Assembly: GCA_013396915.1 (NCBI GenBank)
Contig: VWZL01000658.1
Location: 1,065,473 to 1,129,472 of the forward strand
Origin: Stercorarius parasiticus
Lineage: Eukaryota; Chordata; Aves; Charadriiformes; Stercorariidae
Reading direction: 5' to 3'
DNA length: 64,000 nt
Position 1 is the first letter of the stretch; each line of letters opens with the position of its first letter. Shown piece by piece: positions 50,933 to 63,391 of this stretch. The translations under genes and the position numbers were made by a program. The notes under the pieces are model-generated. The model had not been told where the DNA came from, made no database searches, and saw nothing but the letters and a program-made list of their open reading frames with translations.

Positions 50933-53900
50933 CTTAAAAACAAAATAAAAATCAAACATTGAAGTTCACAATCCACTGCTGGTACTTCAGCCCCAATAAC
51001 TTTTAAAGTTATTTAAGCTTTTAAGAGAAAAATGTTTCAGTAACCCAAGCTAATAGGTAAAGCATTTGTGAAGTCAACTGCCATCTAGTTTGACAGTCAG
51101 TTATGTCATCCACTGTGCTATAAGACATCACAAGTTGACATGAGTTTACTGCAGTAAAATTAAATTTTACTGAAATTATGTAATTTCTCTGAAATTCTTT
51201 TACCCTGAATGAAAACAGAATTTCTCAGGAGATAAGTCAAATTCAATTACAAAAGGGAAAACAACGAGTTACACAAACATTTGAGTACAGCAGACAGAAA
51301 ACTCCTTAAATTTAACTTTGACAATACTGCCACAGTAAAATATCTCAATACTACTTTAACACTTATGAATGTCAGTATATTTCCTCACGTACCCTTTATT
51401 TTCTTTTTATTTCTTCATGTAGTCTTATAATTCCATTCTCAAAATATTACAGAATTTAGTACAAATTACATTTTGCTGACCTGCAAAGGTCATCAGGACA
51501 TATGGAGATAATTATCGCTATGGCATTACGAAGGTGTAGGTTATGGTCTAGCACATCTTTACCTAGACGTTCCTGCAAAACTACTCAAGTGTCATCTTTT
51601 TAGAAGTCATAGATGACAAGAGAAGATACTATAGAAATAATAAAGTATTGCACAGGTAACATTTCAGACTCTCTGGAAAGTCAAAAGGATACGTTGCACT
51701 GATCTACATACACGCCATATCTAACAGGTTTTCTTCAGCAAGAATTAGAAATCATTCTTTGAGAATGCAAGCTTTCATTCTCAGCCAGGTTCCATGGTTG
51801 AGAATTCAAAGACTGTATCTATATTTGATAACAATGGTTTTAAGGAGCCTTCTATTTTGATAAAGTTATTTATGGTGTTTATTTTGGAATTTTTTAAAAG
51901 TATTTTCAAACCAAAGCAATTACATACTACTCCAACTGATCACTGCCAAAGTATATTGATGACTACACGATCTGAGTAGTTTATTACAAAATGTCAGAAA
52001 TCTGCTGGGGTGGTGTAAAGAAAGAATGAAAAAATCCACATTTCTTTCTGAAGAGTCCTAACTAGATTCAGTAATGGTTATTTTATATTCTTATTTTTCC
52101 TTTTAAAAAATTATTTTGAAGATCAGAATTTTAGCTAAATATGAGGATTTTTGGCAAAAATATTATTTCCATGAAATAAGTTGGTATTTGGACAAAGTGA
52201 TAAGCAGTTCAACTAAGAAGTCATCTTTTTACAGCAAAAACTAAATTTCGGGGTTTGGGTTGGTGTTTGTTTTGTTTCTTTTTTTTTTTTGTTTACAGTC
52301 TGCATGTTTTCACAGAAGAAAACTAATAAACTAATTAGCATCAGCTGAAAGAAGTCTATGCTGGAGTTCCCCATTATTAACACATTTCTCTCCTTTCTTC
52401 AAGACACACAGCACAAAATCCACCATGTTTTCTATATTTATGTAGTATTGGGAAGACTGCAACTTACTAAGTGCTGGATGGCTGTCCACAATCCGTACCG
52501 GAATAGTCTGTACATCTCCCAAGAGAATCTGATGGACTCCTCCTTCCAGGCTTCTGGAGTCATCTACCCCTCCAACTGCTACCAGCTGGCCCATGGTGAC
52601 CAGACTCTGATCAGAGCCAGGCGGAGTCCCAAAAGCAGAGGTAGCAGCGCTATGCTGTGTTAGGCCAGCACCTGCTTGCAGACTGTGTCCCTGACTAAGT
52701 ACTAGAGAATGGTTGGTTATTGCACTCCCTATGGAATCCAGGAGACTTGCAGGACTGGGAGGGGAATGGTTATTTACAGCTATCAGGGCTGTTGATCCAT
52801 TTGTGGACGTAAAAGTTGACTGCAGCTGTAATCCCTGTGAAAGAGAAGACACAAGTACTAACATACCAGTATTTGCAGCAAGAAGAATTTGCATTTAATG
52901 GCATGTCTTTTGCAATGATGGAACTTCTGACTTCCTATACGTCATCTCTTTTGAACAGTCAATCCCAGCAACCCTAGGCTAAAGCTGTATTAGAAAATAA
53001 TTGGGACAATGGTATCCAGCAGCATCTAGAATACTACTTAATGACCATAAAGGTCTAATTTTGGATTGATACTCAGTTTCAAATCATTCCCCAATACTGC
53101 CTATTCCTACAAGAAGTGGGCACTAAAACCTAAGCATACTGCTTCAAAAAAAGAGAGTGAGGTGGACCCCGGCTGTCTTCAGAAAGAGAGGGAAACAGTA
53201 AGTAGAACAGCACCTTACTGCAGACTGTATTTCTAGGGAAGGGATCATGTGTTTCATTGGGGTTCAGGAAGTATGAAGGCAGCTTTTCAAAGAAGTATTT
53301 AGGGAAGAAAGCTAAGAGAGCCATCTTCGAAGGGAGATGATCTTTAGAAGAAGCTGTTTTAGTATGACATTCTTATCCCCACTCTTCAGCCTTTCAACCT
53401 TGAAGTCTACAGATCTGAGCTGGGAGCAGTTTCAGGATTTTAACATATTTTCTTATGAAGCTGGAGGAGGATTTAAAAGGAGTAAGTAGGATTGACTTAT
53501 CTCCCCTCAGTTTTGCAACATTTTCATTATGAAATTACTGGACCTCTTGGGAAACTAATAGGTGGTTGGTTTGAGGCAGAAGCCCACTACCTTGAACTTC
53601 TTGGTTTTGCCTTCACAAGAGACCCTAACTTCAGTGTGTCAAAAGATGGTAGTGGGATCCCCTGTGCCACAGCTATATGCTAAATACGACATGCAAGACA
53701 GGCCAAAGTAAGAACTGACAGCTATTTCAAAGTCTGTGTTACCTAGCCAGTGTTTGGGATCATTAGCTGGGAGGCAACTTGCTGTTCTCAGCTTGCCTTC
53801 AGCATTCCCAGCGCAGAATGTTTGGCATTCTGTAAATAACTTGACTGTACCTGAAGTTGTGCAAATATCTTGGGCTGAAGCGAAGAGAGTGAAGACAACA

Positions 53901-56900
53901 GCTGCGTGGTTTCTGGTAGCAGGGACTCCCCACTCTGGTTGGATTCTGCTTTGGTGATGACTGATTCCCCTGCTGAGCTCCCTGCAGTGCCACAGAGAGG
54001 AAGCAGAGAGTTACGACAAATTTCTTCTTCCCATTTAAAAGCCTCCCCTGCAAACTGAACAAACCCCTTCAATCTCAATATAGACATATAAAAGACATGT
54101 ATGTACATATATGTTGTTCTCTTTGCAGAACAACTTGGATGCTACAGAAAAAAAGGCTGGGTATAAGGAAAAAGACAATACTGTAAGACGATTGTATGTG
54201 CCTGTTCAGAGTGAAAAGAGAAGTACCAATAAATCCATTTTGGAGAGCAAAGTAATTGCAACCTACCCTGGTTGCAATTTTAATTTCTAGTTATAATATA
54301 AAAGCTGAAACATTTCTATCAAAGCAGCAATCAAATAATTTGACATTAGATACACCTCAGTAACGGCTCAGTAACAGACAGGCCTCAAAAGAAAACATTG
54401 TCTTCCAAAATAAAAATCTACACAGGAAATCCTCTAAGTCTAACCACTCCCTTCCAAACATCTTTGTGGAATCAGGATAACTTCCATGCAATATCACACT
54501 GAAAGTACATTTATCTGGAGGCCTTTCAGCCTACAGATTACATCATATCCTCAAAATTCTTATTTAATGCAAGAATGACGGACTTCATTTCCTGAAGACT
54601 TATAAAAATTGAGATTCACTTGTAGCAATTTCTGCAAGAAAACTTTCCATGGGATCATTCCATTTCCTGTTTGAGCCACCCAGAACATTTTGGATAAGAT
54701 TTATCCGGACACAAGCAGATATTGCTTAGCCTCTTATTTTGCAGTTTCACTGCTTTAACTGTAAAAGAAGAGCTTGCCCTGTGCATGCAGATTAGCCTAG
54801 TAAATGGAAAAAAAATTGAGAATGGTCAATCACAAAAAGCTTTCTAGCAGGAAAACATACAAAACTTCCAGCAATCTCAGTGAGTGGAGACACATTTTTC
54901 AACATTTGTACTGATTTGCAGACTCTAACTCTTTATCATAACTGACCATAAGATGCACTCTATAAATCTCCTTGAACACAACTACTTCAAATATTTAGGC
55001 TCTTTTTAATACTATTCAGAGATCCCGTATGCTTATGTGAATGTTCACATGCAGGAAGCGATGGCAGCTCTTTCCTTGGGTTGTATTTTCCACCAACATG
55101 CCTAGCAATAAAGCTCCTAATCTACCCACACCTTACACTGCATGGGCACTCAGTATGAATGCCAGAAGTTAAAACAAAAGAAAAAAATACGGGTACTTTA
55201 TCTCACTTGTCATTATACTTCATAGAATGTGCAAAAGGGAACACACTTAAGTTTAATAGTTACAGTGATTCTTACACATAGCAGAGGACAGAGAAAGCTG
55301 CATCACATGGAGATATGGAGTTCTGCACAACAAGAAAACAAACAGCTGGGTTTAGTTCTGTTATTGTTTGATTTCTTAAGTGTAAATTTGTCCCCATTGG
55401 GCACAAGTTGAAATGAAAAAAATAATGTGTACAAACAGTAGTTTGAAAAGTCAATGTTGTTTCTCCTTGCTATGACTTCACATACATTAATGACAGCTGA
55501 TTTTTTCAGTCAGGCTTCTTTTATGCTTAGACTTGTAATACAATTACAAACACGTGTTTGCATTGTGTACACATACCCACATACTTAAGTGGAGACAAGA
55601 TATGCTGGAATTAGAGTATCTACTTATATTCACTGAATTGGTGTACATGTGCAGAAAACTAACCAAATCCAATTCTCTAGCTTCCTTTAAAACTCAGTAT
55701 ATCACTGGATGGATGTTTACACATTTGATAGGCTACTCTGCCTTAGAAAATTATCTGTGAAAGACAAGAAAACAAGAATTGGTCTTCCTGAACCTTTTCC
55801 AGCATTCAGTTTACACAAAAGTCACCCCTGCTGAGCTCTATCACAGCTGTTGAAGGCAGCTGTGTCTCTCCATAAAAGGGCAGTAATGGAAATATTAACA
55901 TAGACATGCAAACTTAAGCACAGTAAGTCTGCTCATATTGCAAATTCCTTTTTTATTTTCCTAAAAAACATGACTTCCTTAAAAAAAAAAAAAGAGATAA
56001 ACTATTCAAACCGAGCCTGAAAATTTACCTCTTGTCCTCTGACAGTTGTCAACACTGGAATTCTTACCCTAAGCACACCAAGCATACATCATGCTTTTCA
56101 GTTCAAATTGACACATTGCATCAACAGCTAAAATAAGAGTTAAAAAAATCCCAAACAAAACAAAGCCCAACATTGGCCTTTTTATTAACTGTAAATGCAC
56201 TGGTGCACATGGAACTGAACCTCCGAGGGTTTTTTTCCCTGCTATAACAAAGATAAGAAATAGATAAGGGAGTGACAGGGGCCAAAGAGGAAAGAAACCC
56301 AAACACATCAGGACTTCTTCTGGCAAGAACCACTGTGGAAAAAACTGTCGACATGAGCAAATCTTTAAACATGACAACTGTGGCAGTGCCTCTTTAGTCC
56401 CTGTAGACTTCTCTATCAGTTGTCTGGAACAAAAAGTATGCACCACCATGTTCCAATTAAATGAGGAAACAAACTGGCAGTGCCACTGGGATTAAAAACA
56501 TCTACGTAGTCTGCAGCATTATCTTAATGGATGCAAACAATTAGGCTCTTCCACCTTGCTGCAATCATATCCCTGCTAAAAGACAACAACTTTTCTGATG
56601 AGTTTCATATCAAACCTATTAAACAAGGGATGGGGAAAGCACACTTTGGTTTTGCACTAGAGCAGAAGGAAGTTTAGTACTTCGTTAAGTGGCTCGGCAA
56701 TTGCTGGGAAGAGATGCTACTTTGGCTTCACACATTAACAAAGAAGTTACACCACATAAAGCACTGAAGAAAGGTCTCTCACAGCCCTGTTGCACTAAAC
56801 ACCTGTGATTCTATTTCTATTCTAAGCATTAAGAAAAATGGAAAAGAGCGCTCTCAATTCTGACAACAGAAACACAGCTTTCATTCTTCAGGGCCTGATC

Positions 56901-59900
56901 CTAGCAGTGGAACTCATCAAGCTAATGATTTTGTGAGAAGCAGGAATCCCAATACGCATTCAAGTCCTTTTCAGCAAGATGTTTAAGCATGTGTGAAGCA
57001 CAAACCATCAAGGAACTCAAGTACCCAGTTGGCTCCTGGGTATTGTGTGCCCTGACAGATATACCTGTTCAGCAGGAATTTAATTCTGTCTACACAGGTG
57101 TTATGAGCACCTTCATCCAAGGCAAAACTTTCTTTCCCCGTAACTACCCCATTAAAATCTTCAGTTGCTTGAGGATGTTAATTAAAAGCCAAAATTTATA
57201 ATTTTCATACTTCTGCCAACCCTGTCACGACTATATGTATCTTTCCACACATGCAGTCAAATAGTTTTTAAAAAGTATGCCAAGACAGACATGTCAAAAG
57301 AATCCTTCTTAAGTTCAGCTGAGTGACAGAACATGACAGCAACCTCTCTGGAAGGAAACTGAAGTTCTGTGACATACCTAATAAAACAAATCATATTTGG
57401 AGACAGCTAAGTTATTAATGCAGTCCTACCATCTGAAGGTGGCGACGCAAACGTAACTGTCACTGTTTCTGTGAGAACATTCCCACTGTCTGTGGTCCAC
57501 TGCAGCTGAAATGAAAAAGACTTCAGTTCTCAGAAAGGGTGCAAGTTTGTCTACTACAGGAACATAGGCTCAATACAGGACCCGTAGGAAAACAGTACCT
57601 AAAACTACACATTCTTATTTTCTTATAACTACGCATTTCAGGAGCTCTTGGTTTACAAAAAAAAAAACCAAAATACTGTAAATGATTTTTTAACATGCAG
57701 TATACCAGGAAGGCTAAAGTCTACTCATGACAGTTCAAAGACTTTAAAATAGAAAATCCATTTGTCTAACTAGCAAGTATCACCCACACACTTGGGCCAA
57801 GAGCAGTGTAGGGAGAAGGAAAAGACTGACGACACAGCATGATTTAACGGTACAGTTTGTCAAAGCTAATCTTAAATTAGCAACTCCTTAGCAGTCAGCA
57901 TCATAATTAGGAAAATTAGGATCGTTGTGCATCCCTTATTACTCAATAGGTGGAGGAAAATTAAGGAACAACACTTAAGAGTTACTGAGCATTCTGAAGT
58001 ATCTACCTTCATGCTTACTTTACTTCCTATATTAATATTTACACATTCAAAATGATTTGCAAGCCCTAATTTACACTGCACCTGAGACATACTTCAGCCC
58101 CATTTTTCAGATATGGAAAAGCAGTAGTAACTTCTCCAAAACACAGACAATGAAAAAGCCATGAATAGAATTTTCTGATGTGTGCCAATTTTTCTACACC
58201 ACATGGCTTCCAGTTCATCCAGTCATCATAAAGTGCTAGTATTGTATGATTTGTAAATCAACTACTAGCAATCTAACACTCATGAGATAAATATTGAATA
58301 AGGTCAGCAGGTCAACAGGTTTTATTCCCATTTAATCCTATCTTGCTCATCCAGAGATTCCACTGAAAATATTGCTGCTGGAAATCATAGAGAATTTTGG
58401 ATCAACCACAGCTAAGCAGTAAAAATTAAAAATAAGATTTCCAGTATTTAACTCCAAAAATCAAAAAGAAACATGGAAGTCAACGTACCGTTGCTGGGAT
58501 ACTTTCTGAATTATACACCGTCTCACCATTCCTCAGGGATTTCTGCACTTCATGAATATGATTCTTGATGTCATTCACAGTGGGGAAGAAGGACAGGTTA
58601 TGTCTTTCTGGCACTTCATCAGGCTTGAATAATTCTCTTTCCACATACTTTCTGTCACATGTTAAAGGACATTAAAATATGTGTATTTAAAATATATTGT
58701 GCTATTTCCTTCCTTTATAGACACTGCTACCTTTTCTGTCCCCTTGTTGCAATGACAAGACAAGAACAAGCTAGATGATCTTCTGACCCAGTTTTTTGTG
58801 CATCTGCTACAGAGTTTGGAAGTAAAAATCCCCATTTATTCAACTAACTTTAAAGGGGACAGCAGCTCTTAGTGGCTACCTATAACAAAATGGAAAGAGA
58901 AGACAAAAGCTGGGAAAAACAGATTCTCATGACATATGGGAAATATATTCAGTAATGCATCAGCACTGTCATTTAGTTGCAAACCAAATTAACCAAATGC
59001 AAAAGTAGATACAGCACTACAGACTGAGAGCACGTCAGACAGTTCTGTACCTTAGTTGCTTCCTCACTGCATAGACCTGCTCTATTCCCTGAGATACCAG
59101 TTCTCGGATCTTGTCTGCCACTTGAGGATGAAGTCGGGAAGGCAGAGTACAGCTCTCATCTCGAACAACTTCCTCCTCCTCCTCAGGAGAAGATATAGAA
59201 AAATGGGACGGTGAAGAAGCGAGGCAGGAAGTTTCCATTTCATGATATTGGTGGGCTTGCAGAGTGGGTAACTGTACATACCACCTGACAAGAAGGAAGA
59301 GTTTCTACACACAATTCTCAAGCAAAGGCAAAAAAGTAAGTCTATTGGGGGAACAGTCTGACAATCACAAACACCTAGTTAGAGTGACTTAATTTTTTAC
59401 AGCCCCTGAACTGGACAATACTGCCTTTCAGAACTCAGGGCCCTCACATCTTTCAGTGCAAAATAAACGAGCTCAAACCCCCAAATACAACAACTACTTC
59501 TATCTGTTCCCTGCTTGAAAACATCCGCTGAAGTTCCACAACTTGGTGCTTAACATATCTACCAAACTAAATACTCCAGAGCCATAGAAGTCTTACTGAC
59601 ACTGTGGGATTTTTTTAAAGCAAGAGCCTTAATAAAGTGATTAAGTAAAAAATAAAGTAAACCAATTGAATTATTGCTCTTTTTTGCTTCATTTGTCAAG
59701 ATAAAGAAACAAGTGGAAGTTTCACCTGAGGACACCACCAGCATCTATCAAGTTCTTCTTCAGCATGTTGAATGCTTTCTCCTGCTCCATTCTTATGATT
59801 TTCTTGTCGATTTTAGGGTCAGTAGGAACTCTGTATTCCGGAAACTTCTGAACTTTTTTAATATAGATCCTTCCAAGGGAAAGGGAGAATAAAAAAAAAT

Positions 59901-62900
59901 AATTCTCCTTCAGTACACTTCGCCCTCAGGGGGGAAGGCAAAAACCCCACACCTACTTCATCTCATATATTAGTATCGAAAAAGTTCAAGCAGAGTGTTG
60001 CAGGGGCTGAGGAGTCTCTAAGAGAACCATAGAATTGTTAAGGACACATCAACAGAGACGGATGCACATGGATAGATAGACATTCTTCTGTTCCAGGCTG
60101 GAAGCCACTCAGAGTGACTTTGCAGCTGAGCAAAAAATCCTCTGCCCCTCAGTATCGTAAAAGCACACCACCATTGCTGAACAGGCTGTAGTTCACCCAG
60201 CTTGAAGCCAGAATTGAGCACCCACATACCTAGCTGCAACTGTCCACGTAAAAACACTCTTAGCTCAGTAAAAACTGAAAAAGCACCCAGGAAGATGCTC
60301 AAGGACAAGGAACAAAAACATTAGTGTAGGATGACGAGAAAGTCCCCAGTGAACAGGAAGAACTCCTTCAGCAAATAGGACATCTGCAAGATTAGGATGA
60401 TTGACTGATACGAGTGCAATTAAAAGCCTGAAGGAAAAATAACAAACATGACCAAAAACGGTGATCACCATAAGTAACTAATGATCAGGTATAGAATGAT
60501 TCCCACTGGTATTTCGTATCCTGATGTACTGCTACTTTGAATCCAGGCAACTTATCAAATCTCAGCCTTATTCAGTTTAACAGGACAGCATTTCCTCCTT
60601 CCCTCTAAATAAGTATCAACCTCAAGCTATCAAGGAGATGAAGCTAAGAGACACCGTGTGTTATCAGCTACCACCCCCAGACAGTGCTCTGTTAAGGCTC
60701 ACAGAAAGAATACTTTCGTAAGACACTGAGTAGCTCTTCCAGCTTTATAGACAATTCTTACCTTGCTGGACAAGTAGCTTTGTACAGATGGCCAGAGGTG
60801 TTTTCCTGCTCACCAGCTTTTTTGGGCTGGAACCCTTTCCTCCTTGGCCCGTATTGGCACTCCATTACAATGGCTCTGCTTCCTGGGAAGAGAAAGTAAT
60901 GCGCACTTATTTTCAAGCAACCATTGAAGCCGTTACAGCAACACAGTAACTACAGAAAAGATGAGAGCTCCAAAACAGTTACTTCTGTTTACCATCAGAC
61001 TCTTCAGAAGGCAGAACACTTCAGTGTAGCAAGCATTCAAATACAGTGCAAATGCTTCTCTCACAGCATGTAAAGAACACAGAGCATTTTCAAAGCATTC
61101 CCCAAACTTATTACACCTCACAACACTCCTGCCATATATATGAAGGCAAAATATTGGATTCTGCCCTGGCAAACACCAATACGTTCCAAGATGAGCAGCC
61201 TTGCAAGTTATCAAAGGAGCACAATGCTAGTAATAAACATAAGAGAAGCAGAATCCTCAAAATAAGTGAGAAAATCCACAGCTGAAATCAAAGGTCAGCA
61301 ACTATTTCCAGCCTTCTAGAAAATACTGCAGACCATGCTGTCCCATAAATTCTTATTTGCAAGTCTGACCTATCTTATCTGCTAAATAACACTGTTTCAG
61401 CATGCCACACACACACAAAGCCAGACAGGCTTAAAGAAAAATTCCTTAGCTCTAAACTTGACATGACTTCTTCCAGTCAGACCTCTAACAAAAAGGGTAA
61501 CAGGTATAGCATTAAAGTGGTCAAGAAAGGAACTTCTTCCAAATTATCTTTTATTTATAATTAATATACTCCAGTATGCAGACAAGGAGCTGCCTATACC
61601 ACAAGTGATGTAACCAAGACCTTTTAAGTATCACAACAGCAACATAATGTGTTTCCGTAAGATATCCAATGATTTATTGCCTTAGAGTGTGACATTAAAA
61701 AAAAAATTAAAAAAATAAAAAAACAATGCAAATAAATAGATAGGAAATTTAAAAGAGAATTATGTATAACATACAGACATCTTGTCTCTTTTTAAAAAAC
61801 AAACTTAAAATCAAAGTTCTAGGATTGAAAAGACTTCAACAGCTTTAAACTAGTCCTTGCTAATGAGACTCTCAAAAGCACTTTGATGCGGCCCTTGTTT
61901 TACAAAAGTATAAACTATCCAAAATTCTTATTAAAAATAACAATCAAGATTTTGATGATTAGTGCATATTTTACACTATAGGGAGTTACCCGGCTTCTCT
62001 ATATTTCCCCACAGCTGAAGCACAGCAGGGAAGGTATTACAGATTGGTTCCACTTACGCAGAAGGAATAAATTCCTTGTCCTGCACAGTTTAGAATTCAG
62101 TTATCTGGAATTTAAGCTGCACTTCAGTAAATCATACTTACAGCCTACAGGTGTAAAGGATTTTAATGAATTTCATAGAAGAGTTATAAACTAAAACTAA
62201 ACATATTGGAAAGGGAACCCATTAGAAACTTATATAATGCTTGTTTGAGGATCTGAGCAAAGCAAAAAAATATCACAACTTAATTATCTGAGTCTCCATT
62301 AGTCTACAACACTTTAAAGAAAAAAGAAATCTATCTGTGGTTTTGTTTTAAATATCTTACTGTGGAGCAACTCATTCATCAGGCAGATCTTACAGGAAAC
62401 TAAAGATGTGTCATATGCATTTTGGGGAAAAAATAAAAGTGTAAGTTGTTTTGACTTTGTTCTTAGCTTTCTTACACCTCACAGTCTACAGCTGAGGCTT
62501 TGAAACTGGTCCTAACATTTCACTCCTTCAGTTACTTTCAGAAAAAAAAAAAAGAAAAAGAAAAAGCCAAGCACATAATCTACATTCCAGTCATTCATGA
62601 TCTCTGTGTAACAATTAAAACCTATCCATTTCATATCCGAATGAACTCTTAGTAATTTCACTTGTGCTTTGCATGAGCTAAGTATGTAATTACCAACCTG
62701 TGAAGTCTGCACTTTTTTTTTTTTAAAATAAATCTGTCCACTGAAGTATGCTGGTTTTTGGTTTGTTTTTCAATCTTTTTTTCTTTTTTTTTTTTTAAAG
62801 TGTGCCATTTAAATAGCTTATTGGCTCCTGTGGAACAAACTCTTCAAAGGATCTCCAAGTTAGGCAAGAATACTCGAACAAGCTCTTACCCTTCTGAGAA

Positions 62901-63391
62901 CTTTCACATCCTGATAGAGCACATGGGACCTCCATCTAAAGATCTCATCACAAGAACCCCCACCAAATGGTACTTAGCTAATTTATTTCTAAAGAACAAA
63001 AGGTATTAATCACAACAAAACATAAGCCTGTAGTTTCAGGGAAATAAGCTCCATCAGACTGTGTCATCCAAGCCGCTCTTTTTTTATGTTTCTGCCTTGA
63101 CTTTATCAACACTAAGGAACACCATGAAGAACCTTCTTCATGGCCAATTGGCAATTGACGTTGAAATTTTGAAAGTAGTTATTAAAAGAAAAGTTAGTTA
63201 CCTGCATTGACAAAGGGGATCCCATCATATGGGACATACTGAGATTTCCACATCAACCGTGTGGCGGGTTTGGCTGGGCTTGGAGACTGGCGCGTCCCCC
63301 ACACACTTTGTGTTTGCTGCTTGTGTAGCGTTAGAACACTCTCTAATTCTGTCTCGCTCACACAATAGCCGCGGTACGAGTCCCCAATTTT
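50814..63391 (-). CDS. CARF: CARF, calcium-responsive transcription factor, last nine coding exons (partial gene)
   Basis: CARF (ALS2CR8) is a nuclear transcription factor reported to bind the CaRE1 element of the BDNF promoter in neurons. Nine exons join on the minus strand: 63391-63202, 60882-60762, 59869-59726, 59284-59051, 58651-58489, 57505-57430, 53981-53851, 52834-52468 and 50932-50814. They give 1545 bases, 514 residues plus stop. All introns are GT-AG and every exon phase joins in frame. The protein follows human CARF from [11 protein letters not shown] to the C-terminal SQVKQEP motif. The human protein is about 725 residues as I recall, so about 210 N-terminal residues lie past the right edge. 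The central region (first five exons) is very highly conserved and is the ALS2CR8 family domain. The last three exons, a Ser/Thr/Gln-rich region likely to be activation domain, are clearly more diverged. Confidence 0.95.
50933..52467 (-). other. CARF: CARF final intron
   Basis: 1535 bases, GTAAGT...AAG. Reading through the donor stays open for about 46 codons to a stop at 52331-52333, which could produce an alternative C-terminus. Otherwise A/T-rich with T-runs near 52280 (plus strand). Confidence 0.7.
52468..52834 (-). CDS. CARF: CARF exon: Ser/Thr/Asn-rich region
   Basis: 367 bases. The acceptor is TTTCACAG|GGATTACAG and the donor CTTA|GTAAGT. It encodes [15 protein letters not shown]... 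through [20 protein letters not shown] to DSHPAL. It matches the human GLQLQ start, the LLDSIGSA segment and the conserved [12 protein letters not shown] block (human [12 protein letters not shown]). The intervening part is diverged. The region is low in charge and rich in Ser, Thr, Gln and Gly, fitting a transactivation region. Confidence 0.93.
52835..53850 (-). other. CARF: CARF intron
   Basis: 1016 bases. Nothing recognisable inside. Confidence 0.8.
53851..53981 (-). CDS. CARF: CARF exon: LLSSLSS...QPKIF region
   Basis: 131 bases. The acceptor is CACTGCAG|GGAGC and the donor CTTCAG|GTACAG. It encodes [19 protein letters not shown], then [20 protein letters not shown], parallel to the human PGESITTKVETNQTRGS and HLLSSLSSFQPKIFTQLQ. 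Phases 1 in and 0 out fit both neighbours. Confidence 0.93.
53982..57429 (-). other. CARF: CARF intron (3448 bp)
   Basis: The largest CARF intron in the window. It contains an A-run near 55980 and otherwise unremarkable A/T-rich sequence. No exon was recognised. Confidence 0.75.
57430..57505 (-). CDS. CARF: CARF exon: LQWTTDSGN...TVTVTFA
   Basis: A 76-base exon. The acceptor is CATTTCAG|CTGCAG and the donor GATG|GTAGGA. It encodes [20 protein letters not shown] and SPPSD; human has [20 protein letters not shown] and then EGN. The small size and both junctions agree with the human peptide. Confidence 0.93.
57506..58488 (-). other. CARF: CARF intron
   Basis: 983 bases. A piece at about 58095-58165 (CCCATTTTTCAGATATGGAA and following) resembles an antisense MIR/L2 relic, but weakly. 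Confidence 0.7.
58489..58651 (-). CDS. CARF: CARF exon: [20 protein letters not shown] region
   Basis: 163 bases. The acceptor is ATGTGACAG|AAAGTATG and the donor GCAACG|GTACGT. It encodes [20 protein letters not shown], then [20 protein letters not shown] and [14 protein letters not shown], nearly identical to the human protein. This is the most strongly conserved part of the family domain. Confidence 0.96.
58652..59050 (-). other. CARF: CARF intron
   Basis: 399 bases. Nothing recognisable. Confidence 0.8.
59051..59284 (-). CDS. CARF: CARF exon: acidic linker and [16 protein letters not shown] helix region
   Basis: 234 bases. The acceptor is TTCTTGTCAG|GTGG and the donor CAACTAAG|GTACAG. 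It encodes [20 protein letters not shown], a linker with a run of five Glu ([13 protein letters not shown]), then [20 protein letters not shown] and [12 protein letters not shown]. The human counterpart has a shorter acidic run (LEEEETAVRDE). The helical stretch before the donor is nearly invariant. Confidence 0.95.
59285..59725 (-). other. CARF: CARF intron
   Basis: 441 bases. Nothing recognisable. Confidence 0.8.
59726..59869 (-). CDS. CARF: CARF exon: [19 protein letters not shown] region
   Basis: 144 bases. The acceptor is CTTGGAAG|GATC and the donor CCTCAG|GTGAAA. It encodes [20 protein letters not shown], then [20 protein letters not shown] and IDAGGVLR. It differs from my memory of human CARF at one position (Ile for Val in NLVDAGG). 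It is strongly basic, fitting a nucleic-acid-binding surface. Confidence 0.96.
59870..60761 (-). other. CARF: CARF intron
   Basis: 892 bases. Nothing recognisable. Confidence 0.8.
60762..60882 (-). CDS. CARF: CARF exon: [13 protein letters not shown]...YKATCPAR region
   Basis: 121 bases. The acceptor is CTTCCCAG|GAAGC and the donor CAGCAAG|GTAAGA. It encodes [20 protein letters not shown], then [20 protein letters not shown]. The two cysteines (MEC, ATC) and flanking basic residues match human. The middle ([10 protein letters not shown]) is the only variable part. Confidence 0.95.
60883..63201 (-). other. CARF: CARF intron
   Basis: 2319 bases. A/T-rich, with A-runs near 61696-61722 and 62540-62565 and T-runs near 62713 and 62785. 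No exon was recognised. Confidence 0.75.
63202..63391 (-). CDS. CARF: CARF exon: [10 protein letters not shown]...[11 protein letters not shown] region
   Basis: 190 bases, phase 0 in and 1 out. The acceptor is TTTCCATGCAG|AAAATT and the donor AATGCAG|GTAACT. It encodes [20 protein letters not shown], then [20 protein letters not shown] and [20 protein letters not shown] with VNAG. It is almost identical to human CARF from the residue after CE. This is the most upstream CARF exon in the window. Confidence 0.96.

Noticed and set aside
60018..60060. CR1-like 3' end (ACCATAGAATTGTTAAGGAC)
   Set aside because: Only a short resemblance to the CR1 'atagaatngttnggg' tail, with no body before it and no terminal octamer repeats.
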